Assembly: GCA_009694835.1 (NCBI GenBank)
Contig: SICC01000005.1
Coordinates: 1-34,661 of the forward strand
Length of the DNA stretch: 34,661 bases
From: Patescibacteria group bacterium
GTDB lineage: Bacteria; Patescibacteriota; SICC01
Direction: 5' to 3'
Of this stretch, positions 20,996 to 30,751 are shown one piece after another. Each line of letters starts with the position of its first letter. The first letter of the stretch is position 1. Under the pieces are notes generated by a model that saw only the letters and a program-made list of their open reading frames with translations, did no database searches and had not been told where the DNA came from. The position numbers and the translations under genes were made by a program.

Positions 20996-22135
20996 ATGTC
21001 TAGCTCAACCGCAGTACGGCGCAAGCCGGCAGCGAAGAAGAGCTCGAGAGCCAAGTCGGCTAGCTCGAGCTCGAAGACCCGTACGTCCTCGGCCAAGCGT
21101 AAGCCGCCGAGTAACGGCAACGGAAACCAGAGGGTCGCGCAAACGACTGACTGGAAGATCCCCGTCGCCATCATCATCGGCATTGCGCTGATCGTCGGAG
21201 GTGTTCTCGGCTTCAAGGCCATCGACACCAACGACAGCAGCAGCGATGACACGCAGCAGGTCACTCATCCGGTTACGTCGGATGAACTGACTCAGCTTCA
21301 GGATCAGTTCGACTGGAGTTACGACGAGTTCCGAAAGACCGCCGTTCCTGGGAAGAATCTCCAGGGACAGGGTCGAGTCATCAAGACCGGCCTTCATGGC
21401 GCGTCTGTTGACCGGCTCAAGAAGGTCATCAATGGTGCCGCCTTGGATAAGGACGTCGCCTACGGTGTCCTGTTCGGTCTCTGTGTCGACGCCAAGTGCT
21501 CGAGGCATGCCTATGACATCGGTATGCTGCAGAAGCTTCGTGGCAGTCAGCAAGGAAGTCGTGTCCACTATATGGTGTGGCGTGACCTGATGTTGCTGTT
21601 CACGAGTAAGGCACAGGCTGGCAACACCTACATCAGTGGATCCTGGTACAACCAGGGTCTGAGTGATGGCGGTGGAATGGGATTCGCATCCGCGAACTAC
21701 AACCAGTTCAAGGTGACGAAGATCGCCACCCAGGCTCAAGTAGTTCCCGGTGTGGGTTACGTCCCGGCGTCAGCGGTTTACCTGAAGATGCTGTGCAGCA
21801 ATGCGCAGATCAAGGGTCCGCCGTCATCGCCGCCGAGGATTCCCCCTCCGCCGTCCAACCAGAAGGACATCCGTCCGCTGGATAACACGGTCACTGGCCC
21901 GGATCTCCACACCGACGCCGAAGACCAGTTTGTACAGGCGGATCCCGGTTCAGTCCCCGGTACCTCCCAGGGAGGCGATCAGGGACAGGACAACGGTTCC
22001 GGACCCGGCAACGGACCGGCGAATGGCACGGTTACCGATAACAACGGTAACATCGTGACCAACCCCGGTTGCCCGAGTTGTACCCCGACTGACACCGGTC
22101 AGGGTGCACACGGCGATTCGGGACCCCCCGGTTAA
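20996..22135 (+). CDS. TM-anchored surface protein with low-complexity tails
   Basis: A 379-aa protein. Residues 1-50 are a Ser/Lys/Arg-rich cytoplasmic segment, 53-73 a single TM helix (IPVAIIIGIALIVGGVLGF), and the rest is predicted outside. The folded core (about 90-270) has two Cys in LCVDAKCSRH and another in LKMLCSNAQ. The C-terminal 110 residues are Pro/Gly/Asn/Asp-rich with CPSC near the end. The family is not recognised. Codons favour G/C at the third position (GTC, CTG, GAC, AAG), unlike its neighbours, which points to strong expression or foreign origin. A strong AGGAGG site precedes the ATG, in contrast to the leaderless genes. Confidence 0.7.
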   Translation: MSSSTAVRRKPAAKKSSRAKSASSSSKTRTSSAKRKPPSNGNGNQRVAQTTDWKIPVAIIIGIALIVGGVLGFKAIDTNDSSSDDTQQVTHPVTSDELTQLQDQFDWSYDEFRKTAVPGKNLQGQGRVIKTGLHGASVDRLKKVINGAALDKDVAYGVLFGLCVDAKCSRHAYDIGMLQKLRGSQQGSRVHYMVWRDLMLLFTSKAQAGNTYISGSWYNQGLSDGGGMGFASANYNQFKVTKIATQAQVVPGVGYVPASAVYLKMLCSNAQIKGPPSSPPRIPPPPSNQKDIRPLDNTVTGPDLHTDAEDQFVQADPGSVPGTSQGGDQGQDNGSGPGNGPANGTVTDNNGNIVTNPGCPSCTPTDTGQGAHGDSGPPG

Positions 22136-22172
22136 CCCAGGAAAAAGCTCAACGAGCTAACCTCCTGGGTTA
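22133..22172 (+). terminator. Hairpin over the stop codon
   Basis: TAACCCAGGA (22133-22142) pairs with TCCTGGGTTA (22163-22172), and AGCTC/GAGCT pairs inside. The stop codon is part of the stem. No U-tract follows. Confidence 0.55.
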
Positions 22173-22186
22173 GAGAGTAGACATGG

Positions 22187-22218
22187 CCGGCCCGGCACTC
22201 AGATACACGCCGGGTCGG
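22187..22218 (+). repeat. GC-rich hairpin
   Basis: CCGGCCCGGC (22187-22196) pairs with GCCGGGTCGG (22209-22218) over 10 bp with one G-U pair. Confidence 0.5.
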
Positions 22219-22273
22219 TCGGTCCACTCAATTTTGTAAAACACGACACCACGGGATGCCAAAGACGGTCTGC

Positions 22274-22329
22274 GAGAGAGAGAAGAGTGATTCAGTGCTT
22301 ACGCACTCGAACCCACTGTTCTCTCTCTC
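22274..22329 (+). repeat. Long GAGA/CTCT hairpin with inner stem
   Basis: GAGAGAGAGAAGAGTG (22274-22289) pairs with CACTGTTCTCTCTCTC (22314-22329) with a single mismatch; inside, AGTGC pairs with GCACT around TTAC. It is the third hairpin in the 313-nt gap 22136-22448, which has no gene. Confidence 0.65.
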
Positions 22330-22403
22330 CTCCATCCCCATTTCGATGACAGTTGATTGACTAGGTTTAGGACGCACTCCTTAACAACCAGCGCACACTC
22401 GAT

Positions 22404-22431
22404 TTGCTTCACTAAACTATTTTATTAATAC
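22404..22431 (+). promoter_or_regulatory. Probable promoter of the LPVTG protein gene
   Basis: TTGCTT (22404-22409), 16 bp, TAATAC (22426-22431), then an AAGGAGG ribosome site at 22435-22441, 7 nt before ATG 22449. A 5' untranslated region of about 10 nt is implied, so the exact -10 is uncertain. Confidence 0.4.
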
Positions 22432-22448
22432 CATAAGGAGGAACGCGT

Positions 22449-23807
22449 ATGAAAAACGCATTCAAACTTCGCTTCCGTAAGCGGAAGATCCTGGTGGCCC
22501 TTGGCGTTATGGTGACCGCGGTAGCTCTGGCTCCGCTAATCCAAACCGTTAATGCCGCTGCAGTGAACTTGGATATGGATCTAGCCTCACGGCTGGTGAC
22601 CGGTCCGAATTCACCAACTCAATTTAAGGACAGCCTGGCTGTCCAGCATGGGAACGTTGTTGAGTCTCAGATCGTTGTCCACAACACGGAAGATGCTTAT
22701 AACGGCCCAACCGCCCAGGATTACAAAATCCACCTCACCGCCCCGAAGACGGTTGCCACTACCGCTGCCATTCAGGCCAGCGTGACCGCCTCAAACGCCG
22801 CGTCGAACGCTACGTTCAAGACGTCTGAGAGCAACAACTACACCTCGGCTAACGGTCGACCCTTCGTTCTCAGCAAGCCACGTAACTTCGTTATCCAACG
22901 AAACAACGTTGCTGATGATAAGTGCAACGTTGCTAACTTCAACTTTGGTCAAAGCTCGGATATCCCAGCTGGCCGAATTCAAGTTACTGAGACGGCCAAC
23001 AGCTATGAGTTCGTGATTGATCCAAACGGTGACAATCAGCTCAAGCCGAGCTTTTGTCAGGCCCTTCGACTTGGCTTCCTGACGGACGTCAATCAAGGAC
23101 CGAATATCACGATCAATAAACAAGTTCGTGAAACTGGCCAGACTGTCTGGCAGGAAGGTCCGATTGGCTCCAGTAAGGATAAGGAGCTCGAGTACCTGGT
23201 GTCAGTCAAGAACACCGGTGACAACCAAGCGACTAACGTAGTCATTCGTGACGCCTTACCACCGTATGTCAGCCTGGTTCCCGACTCCTGCAAAATGTAT
23301 GTAGGAACAACTCCGGAACAGGTATGTAGTGATAACTTTGTCCAAGGCGGATTAAAGTTCACTTTCATCGATCCGGCTTCAGCCATCTACGTGAAGTTCA
23401 AAGCGAAGGCTGACCAGCTTCCGCAGAACTTCTGCAAGACCACTAACGCTGCCATGGTCAAGACTGACCAGGCTCCGGAAGTGAATGATACGGCTAGCGT
23501 GAACTATGTCTGCACCCAGGCAAGTCCGACCCCGACCCCAACTCCGTCACCGACCCCACCGACCCCGACTCCAACCCCAACTCCAACGGAGACTCCAACC
23601 AGTACCCCGACGGTACCACCGGAGACTCCGCCAGCTCCGCCTCCGAACACGCCAAAGACGCCTCCGACAACTACCGGAGTGCTCCCAGTGACTGGTACCT
23701 CCAGCATGGGACTGCTCGCGCTGTTGGCCACGATGATTAGCGGATATCTCTATTACCGCGCTCGTCAGGCCCATCGGAAAGCCTCTGCTCGTTCGAGCAA
23801 GAAGTAA
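22449..23807 (+). CDS. LPVTG-anchored surface protein with DUF11 domain
   Basis: A 452-aa exported protein. A basic start and hydrophobic stretch (residues about 14-36, cleavage likely after VNA) form the signal peptide. Residues about 225-335 form a DUF11-type repeat (VSVKNTGDNQATNVVIRDALP). About 355-410 is a Pro/Thr stalk of PT repeats, followed by the sortase signal LPVTG (412-416), a TM helix and a basic tail (RKASARSSKK). Sortase would cut between Thr and Gly and link the protein to the peptidoglycan. The sortase gene at 25313 is the obvious partner. The protein may serve in adhesion or as an S-layer-like coat; which one is not visible. Confidence 0.88.
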   Translation: MKNAFKLRFRKRKILVALGVMVTAVALAPLIQTVNAAAVNLDMDLASRLVTGPNSPTQFKDSLAVQHGNVVESQIVVHNTEDAYNGPTAQDYKIHLTAPKTVATTAAIQASVTASNAASNATFKTSESNNYTSANGRPFVLSKPRNFVIQRNNVADDKCNVANFNFGQSSDIPAGRIQVTETANSYEFVIDPNGDNQLKPSFCQALRLGFLTDVNQGPNITINKQVRETGQTVWQEGPIGSSKDKELEYLVSVKNTGDNQATNVVIRDALPPYVSLVPDSCKMYVGTTPEQVCSDNFVQGGLKFTFIDPASAIYVKFKAKADQLPQNFCKTTNAAMVKTDQAPEVNDTASVNYVCTQASPTPTPTPSPTPPTPTPTPTPTETPTSTPTVPPETPPAPPPNTPKTPPTTTGVLPVTGTSSMGLLALLATMISGYLYYRARQAHRKASARSSKK

Positions 23808-23827
23808 CTAAGGTGCGCTGAGTCACG

Positions 23828-23854
23828 AAAAAGGCTCCCTCTCGGAGCCTTTTT
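23828..23854 (+). terminator. Rho-independent terminator
   Basis: AAAAAGGCTCC (23828-23838) pairs with GGAGCCTTTTT (23844-23854) around CTCTC, 20 nt after the stop of the LPVTG protein. Confidence 0.9.
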
Positions 23855-23880
23855 CTATTTCTCCGTATTTCATCCTCGTC

Positions 23881-23946
23881 ATTCCTGCGAATGCGGGAAT
23901 CAGTTGCGCCCCGATACTGATCCTCAGGTCAAGCCCGAGGATGACG
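23881..23946. repeat. REP-like element, second copy
   Basis: Hairpins ATTCCTGC/GCGGGAAT (23881-23900) and ATCCTCAGG/CCCGAGGAT (23920-23942). The 45 bases at 23902-23946 match 9478-9522 with one difference, which lies in a stem. Both copies follow a gene end. Confidence 0.75.
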
Positions 23947-23980
23947 ATCATAGTGAGTACGAGAACCAGAAAGAACGCTT

Positions 23981-23986
23981 TATACT
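23981..23986 (+). promoter_or_regulatory. -10 box for prfB (leaderless)
   Basis: TATACT, 6 nt before ATG 23993. No Shine-Dalgarno sequence. Confidence 0.5.
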
Positions 23987-23992
23987 GAATTC

Positions 23993-25076
23993 ATGATTGA
24001 AGATCTCAACGAGCGAATCCGCGACCTGGAGACTCGCTTCTCCCAGGTAAAGGAGTTTCTTTGACCTGTCTGCCAAAGAAACAGAATTAGCGGATCTTAA
24101 GCAGCAATCGGAACGCGAAGACATTTGGGAAGACCGCGAGGCCGCTACCGCGGTCAGTAAGAAGCTTTCGGCGTTGTCGGAGCAGGTTTCGTATTGGCAG
24201 AAGTTTGAGCACGACCTGAAAGATCTGAAGGAACTACTGGCGATGGCTAAGGATGATGCTGGAACTGCCAAAGAGATTGACCAAAACCTCACCGAACTTG
24301 AGAAAACGTTCACTCACCACGAGACTGCTGCATTACTTTCTGAACCGTACGATACCTATTCCGCTCACCTCACTATCCAGTCTGGGGCTGGCGGTACTGA
24401 CGCTCAAGATTGGGCTCAAATGCTGGAACGAATGTACTTACGGTTTGCGGAGCGACGCGGCTGGAAGACGGAAATCGAGGAACGTTCGACTGGGGAAGAG
24501 GCTGGCATCAAGAGCGTCACTATCAAAATCGATGGCGACAGTGCCTATGGGTATCTTCGGGGAGAAGGCGGTGTTCATCGCTTAGTCCGGCAATCACCGT
24601 TCAATGCCAAGTCGTTGCGCCAAACTTCATTTGCTCGAGTTGAAGTGTTACCAGATTTACCAGATAGCGAGGTGACATTGGATGAAAAGGAACTACGGAT
24701 TGATACGTACCGCGCTTCATCGGCTGGCGGACAGCATGTTAATAAGACTGACTCGGCCGTCCGCATTACTCATGTACCAACCGGACTGACGGCCCAGTGT
24801 CAGAACGAGCGGTCTCAAGGCCAGAACAAAGCGGCGGCCATGAAGATCCTCTATGGAAAGTTGGTGGCGTTGGCGGCCAAGCAACACAAGGACGATTTAC
24901 GGAAGCTTGAGGTAGGGGACACGGCGGCCTGGGGAAATCAGATTCGTTCCTATGTGCTTCACCCATACAAACAAGTGAAGGATCTTCGAACTAAAATTGA
25001 GTCAAAGCATCCCGAAAAAGTACTTGATGGTGACCTTGATGCGTTCGTGGAAGCTGAACTGCGCCTTCCGTCGTAA
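23993..25076 (+). CDS. prfB: Peptide chain release factor 2, with programmed +1 frameshift
   Basis: The product is read as 23993-24061 joined to 24063-25076 (360 aa). After 23 codons the frame meets TGA at 24062-24064 inside CTTTGAC, with the internal Shine-Dalgarno AAGGAG at 24050-24055; slipping +1 continues with GAC. This is the classic RF2 autoregulatory site: low RF2 favours the shift. RF2 recognises UAA and UGA and releases the chain. The SPF tripeptide (RQSPFNAKS) that reads the stop codon and the GGQ motif (SSAGGQHVNKTDS) are both present. It shows that UGA is a stop codon here, unlike Gracilibacteria or Absconditabacteria. The 3' end lies 8 bp from the opposing tRNA-Leu gene. Confidence 0.95.
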
Positions 25077-25084
25077 ACAAATTG

Positions 25085-25168
25085 TGCCGGAGGAGAGACT
25101 CGAACTCTCAAGGCCTTGCGGCCAACGGATTTTGAGTCCGTCGCGTATACCAATTCCGCCACTCCGGC
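25085..25168 (-). tRNA. tRNA-Leu(CAA)
   Basis: Read on the minus strand: acceptor GCCGGAG with CTCCGGC, discriminator A, D-arm GGCGGAATTGG, anticodon loop CTCAAAA (anticodon CAA), a long variable arm and T-arm GAGTTCGAGTCTC. The 3' CCA is not encoded. It reads UUG. A minus-strand TACAAT (25178-25183 on the complement) may be its -10 box. Confidence 0.93.
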
Positions 25169-25259
25169 ATTGTATTTATTGTACGGGTTTTCATCTCAAG
25201 TGAGAGCTAGTCACGCTAGTCACGGTATACTGTCTCCACAAAGGGGAGGCCTTTTACCC

Positions 25260-25288
25260 TTGCCAAATGAGGTAAAAATGTGTATACT
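25260..25288 (+). promoter_or_regulatory. Promoter of the sortase gene
   Basis: TTGCCA (25260-25265), 17 bp, TATACT (25283-25288), with ATG 25313 24 nt further. A second TATACT at 25226-25231 lies upstream. Confidence 0.65.
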
Positions 25289-25312
25289 AAGCTAATTTAA
25301 CTGCGCCTCGAT

Positions 25313-26197
25313 ATGGACGAATATACCTCAAATCCAGCCAATCAGCCTCAGTCGCCTTCACAACCGGCCGCTCCGGCTTATACTGCGCCACCTCAACCAC
25401 CAACGGCGGACACGAACTCACTACCCCAAGAGGAGGAGCAACCGAAGAAGAAGCGTTCATGGCCAGTTCGAATCCTGAAGGCTATTTTGCCGTTGCTCGT
25501 CATTGCCGCCCTGGTCTACGTGGTCTACAACTTTCCGGCCCTCTGGCAGCGATTGACCTATACACTCCATCCGCCCAAAGCCGGCAATTCAGCATTATTG
25601 CCGCCGACTATTCAGGGTAATAACCCGGGTGGTATTCCAGCGGGCGGTCAGGGTTGCGGGGCTGATCCGATCGACTATGACGGAAACGGTAACCCAAAAC
25701 AGATTTGTGACAACTACGTCTACATTCCAAAGATCGGTGTGGCCGCTCCGATTGTTCGTCCGGGCTCGACCGATGAGGCGACCATTGATGATGCGCTACT
25801 TAAAGGCGTGGTGCACTATCCAGGTACGGCCGAACCAGGTGAAAAGGGTAACGTGTTCCTGACCGGACACAGTTCCTTCTACTGGTGGGTGCCGACCAAG
25901 TTCCGAAACGTCTTTACGCTGGAGCCGCAATTAGAGAATAATGACGAGATTATCATCTACAAGAATGGCGTTCGGTATTCGTACCGCGTTACCAGCAAGT
26001 TCGAAGTGGCTCCGAACGAAATCAGTGTCCTGGCCCAAACTCCGGATTCTAGGGTAACCCTATCAACCTGTGTCCCGATTGGTACCAGTTACAAGCGAAT
26101 GATCGTGCAGGCTAAGCAGGTTTCGCCAGATCCGAACCGCGCCCGCGTACCGACCAGTCAGGCTCGGCCGCCAGCCAGGTTGCCGGGTGTCCGCTAA
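25313..26197 (+). CDS. Sortase
   Basis: A 294-aa membrane-bound cysteine transpeptidase. It has a Pro/Ala-rich cytoplasmic N-terminus (1-45), one TM helix (about 53-73), then a Gly/Pro linker and the sortase barrel from about 133 (VYIPKIGVAAPIV). All three active-site residues are visible: His186 in FLTGHSSFYW, Cys253 in TLSTCVP and Arg262 in SYKRMIV. The LSTC and single N-terminal anchor fit the class D/E-like housekeeping sortases of monoderms. Its likely substrate is the LPVTG protein at 22449. The stop codon overlaps that of the convergent 26194 gene (CTAA). Confidence 0.92.
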   Translation: MDEYTSNPANQPQSPSQPAAPAYTAPPQPPTADTNSLPQEEEQPKKKRSWPVRILKAILPLLVIAALVYVVYNFPALWQRLTYTLHPPKAGNSALLPPTIQGNNPGGIPAGGQGCGADPIDYDGNGNPKQICDNYVYIPKIGVAAPIVRPGSTDEATIDDALLKGVVHYPGTAEPGEKGNVFLTGHSSFYWWVPTKFRNVFTLEPQLENNDEIIIYKNGVRYSYRVTSKFEVAPNEISVLAQTPDSRVTLSTCVPIGTSYKRMIVQAKQVSPDPNRARVPTSQARPPARLPGVR

Positions 26198-27477
26198 TTC
26201 GGCAGAATCTCTAGTCCGACCAACCGACCCGTGGCATTACGGACTAAGAGTGTTTCGTGATTCGGAACGTCGAGTAGGGTATCAGTTGCTGTCAGCTCCG
26301 TGGTGTTACTTCCATCAGCGGCAATGCTGTTAATTGTTGTTACGCTGCCAAAGAGGGCATAGTGTCCGCCCGGCAAAACACCGAGTTGGGCAGGGACGTC
26401 AGTAAATCGCGTCAGTAAATCGTCAGTTTTATCTTGCCCGTTCCATAGCCGCAGTTCACGTTGTCGAACGTAGACCAGCTGCTGGCCACCGCGGCCCGGT
26501 ACGATTCGATCCGCATTTGTGGTAACTTCTTGAGGTGAACTACTGAAGGCTGTTACGGTTCCATCAGCCGTTCGGCCGAATGTCCGGTCGGCGTCTGGGG
26601 CGGCAACCAGCTCGACCTGAACCGAACCAGTCCCGGCTACCTTTCGGTCTGAGCTGGTTCGCCGAATCACGCTGCCGTCGCTTCGGGAAATATACATAGC
26701 TTGATTAGTGACCGTCCAAGCTACAACATCAGTCTCAAGTGGTTCGATGGCTCCGCTGGTTTGAACGCGTACGAGTGTGCCCGGCTCTGATTCGGCCACT
26801 AAGACGTCGGATTGGTCTGGACTCAGCGCCGTTTTTCCACCGACGGATACCGTCGCGGTCGTACCGCCATCAATCGTAATAATCCGCGACTCTCCGGCCA
26901 CGCTGGCTACTAATCGATTACCGTCATTCGACCAGCTAAAACTGCTCGGAGTACCGTAGTTGGCTGGCAGTAGGGCAACTTGCTTCGGTTGGTTTTTTCC
27001 ATCCATATCGCGAACGAGCACTTTAACGCCATCCGGACTGGCCTGGAGATATGCCAGCTTCCGAGCCGAGGCGTCGAGAGCGTATCCAGCCACCGGAGCG
27101 TCAGTCAGTGCGATGCGGTTTGGATGGTCAGTAAAGAGTAAGATATCTTCCTCTATTACCGCCTCCCCTGGCTTGATGTCGATTTGTTTGTGCCAGGGGT
27201 GGGTGGTCGGCAAATCAACGGTTACGGAGTAGGGACCGGGATTCAGACTTAGACGCGATCGGGTATGCACGTCTTTGACTTGATCATTGATGGTGATGAA
27301 AGCTTTGTCGGGAAAGGATCCCAGTACCAGCAGGCCGGTTTTCTTGACCGAGCCATGATTAAGGTCGACCGTATAGCCGCGAGTAGCCAAGATGGCACTC
27401 GTAGCGACGACGACAAACAGGACGCCCGAAATAACGTAGGCGGCCAGGTGTCCCCGGTATGTGGGCGTTTTTGCCAT
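26194..27477 (-). CDS. PEGA-domain protein with beta-propeller-like repeats
   Basis: A 427-aa protein on the minus strand. After a short basic tail, a TM helix spans about 10-31; the PEGA domain follows (GLLVLGSFPDKAFITINDQ, residues about 47-110, with the LNPGPYSVTV strand). The remainder (about 120-427) has blade-like repeats such as YLQASPDGVKVLVRD and FSWSNDGNRLVASVAG, typical of WD40/TolB-like beta-propellers. It is predicted to be outside the cell and anchored to the membrane. PEGA domains are found in S-layer and cell-wall proteins; the function here is not known. It is divergent from atpD with a 78-bp shared spacer. Confidence 0.75.
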   Translation of the reverse strand: MAKTPTYRGHLAAYVISGVLFVVVATSAILATRGYTVDLNHGSVKKTGLLVLGSFPDKAFITINDQVKDVHTRSRLSLNPGPYSVTVDLPTTHPWHKQIDIKPGEAVIEEDILLFTDHPNRIALTDAPVAGYALDASARKLAYLQASPDGVKVLVRDMDGKNQPKQVALLPANYGTPSSFSWSNDGNRLVASVAGESRIITIDGGTTATVSVGGKTALSPDQSDVLVAESEPGTLVRVQTSGAIEPLETDVVAWTVTNQAMYISRSDGSVIRRTSSDRKVAGTGSVQVELVAAPDADRTFGRTADGTVTAFSSSPQEVTTNADRIVPGRGGQQLVYVRQRELRLWNGQDKTDDLLTRFTDVPAQLGVLPGGHYALFGSVTTINSIAADGSNTTELTATDTLLDVPNHETLLVRNATGRLVGLEILPN

Positions 27478-27509
27478 GGCCCTAGCGTAGCACTTTCCGG
27501 ATTGCGGAT

Positions 27510-29380
<1,871 letters not shown>

Positions 29381-29384
<4 letters not shown>

Positions 29385-30646
29385 GCACGTTTATCATCGA
29401 CGGGCCGACTCAACTGAATGGCACCATCAAGGTTGGCGGTAGCAAGAACGCCGTAATGGCGATTCTGCCGGCCTGTTTGTTGGCGACCAAACCGGTCACA
29501 CTTCATAACGTTCCGGAGATTCGCGATGTCGCGGTAATGCTCGAGATCCTCGAACACTTCGGTATGAAGGTCGAAGGAACGTCGGGGTCGGTTACGCTCG
29601 ACCCGACCGGTCTGAAAGCCTCGGATATTCCGGACGACTTGGCGGTCCGACTGCGCGCCTCGATTACGATGCTCGGTCCAGCCCTGGCTCGCTTCGGAAA
29701 AGTAAAAATGGTTCATCCGGGTGGCGACATCATCGGCAAACGACCAATCGACGTTCATCTAAACGGTTTGCGAGCACTCGGCGCTTCGGTTGATCAATCA
29801 AATAGTCATTACGAATTGGAAGGCAGTCTTACTGGCGCCGAGATTTTCCAAGAAGAAGCTTCGGTGACCGGTACGGAAAGCACCGTGATGGCCGCGACCT
29901 TGGCGTCTGGCACCACAAAAATCCGCAATGCCGCCTCGGAACTTCACGTCACTGACTTGGTGAAATTTCTGACCACGCTCGGCGCCAAAATTACGGGCGG
30001 TGGCACTAACCAACTCGTGGTTGAAGGTGTTGATGAGCTCGGCGGCGGGGAACATACCATCCGTTGTGATGAGATCGAGGCCGGCACGTTGATGATTGCG
30101 GCCGGCGTTACTGGAGGCACCGTCACGCTGACGGACGTTGATCCGGAAAACTTCGCGATGATACCGATTAAACTTCGTGAGGCCGGGCTCAACTTCTCCA
30201 CGACCAAAGACACCGTTACCATCACTCCACCGCATGATTTCCGGAAGGTTGAGGTTAAGACCAACCTCTGGCCGTCGTTCCCATCAGATCTGCAGGCACC
30301 ATTTGCCGTGCTCTGCACCCAAGCGGACGGGGAGAGCCTGATTCATGACTGGATGTACGAAGAACGGTTCCAATACGTTGAGGCTTTGAACCGCATGGGC
30401 GCGAACATCAAGATCGCTGATCCTCATCGAATCATGATCACTGGTCCGACGGAACTGCATGCCGAGGAAATTAAAAGCCCGGACCTGCGAGCCGGTATCA
30501 CCCTGGTCGTGGCGGCCATGATTGCCAAAGGGAAGACGATTGTTGAACACGCTGAATGGATTGACCGAGGGTATGAGCGAATCGACGCTCGTTTACGAGA
30601 GTCGGGAGTCACTATCGAGCGGGTTGAGGACGCCCCAGCCCCGTAG
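29381..30646 (+). CDS. murA: UDP-N-acetylglucosamine 1-carboxyvinyltransferase (MurA), Asp-type active site
   Basis: A 421-aa enzyme that adds enolpyruvate from PEP to UDP-GlcNAc, the committed step of peptidoglycan synthesis. GGSKNA (K22, N23) and RASITMLGPALARFG are conserved. The flexible loop, normally PGGC, reads HPGGDIIGKRPID, so the fosfomycin-target Cys is Asp at 116. Asp-type MurA occurs in Mycobacterium and Chlamydia and is not inactivated by fosfomycin. It overlaps atpC by 4 bp and lies before mreB. Its partner murB is at 8557. Confidence 0.95.
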
Positions 30647-30702
30647 TACGATGAGCACTGAGACTGTTCAACACTAGAACTAGAAAACTGTTCACCGGAA
30701 TC

Positions 30703-30733
30703 AAAAAAACGTAGCCACAAAGGCGCGTTTTTT
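30703..30733 (+). terminator. Rho-independent terminator after murA
   Basis: AAAAAAACG (30703-30711) pairs with CGTTTTTT (30726-30733) with a short GC pair inside the loop. It lies only 18 bp before the mreB ATG, so mreB may be attenuated by it. Two CTGTTCA repeats (30664-30670 and 30688-30694) lie upstream. Confidence 0.7.
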
Positions 30734-30751
30734 ATATCAGAAACCATCCCC

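Noticed and set aside
23524-23670. CCGACN/CCAACN short tandem repeat as a microsatellite or CRISPR-like array
   Set aside because: It codes for the Pro/Thr stalk of the LPVTG protein and remains in frame; there are no spacers.
24062-24064. In-frame TGA in prfB as evidence for UGA recoding (genetic code 25) or as a pseudogene
   Set aside because: The CTTTGAC context with AAGGAG upstream is the standard RF2 +1 frameshift site, and the zero frame after it does not continue the protein.
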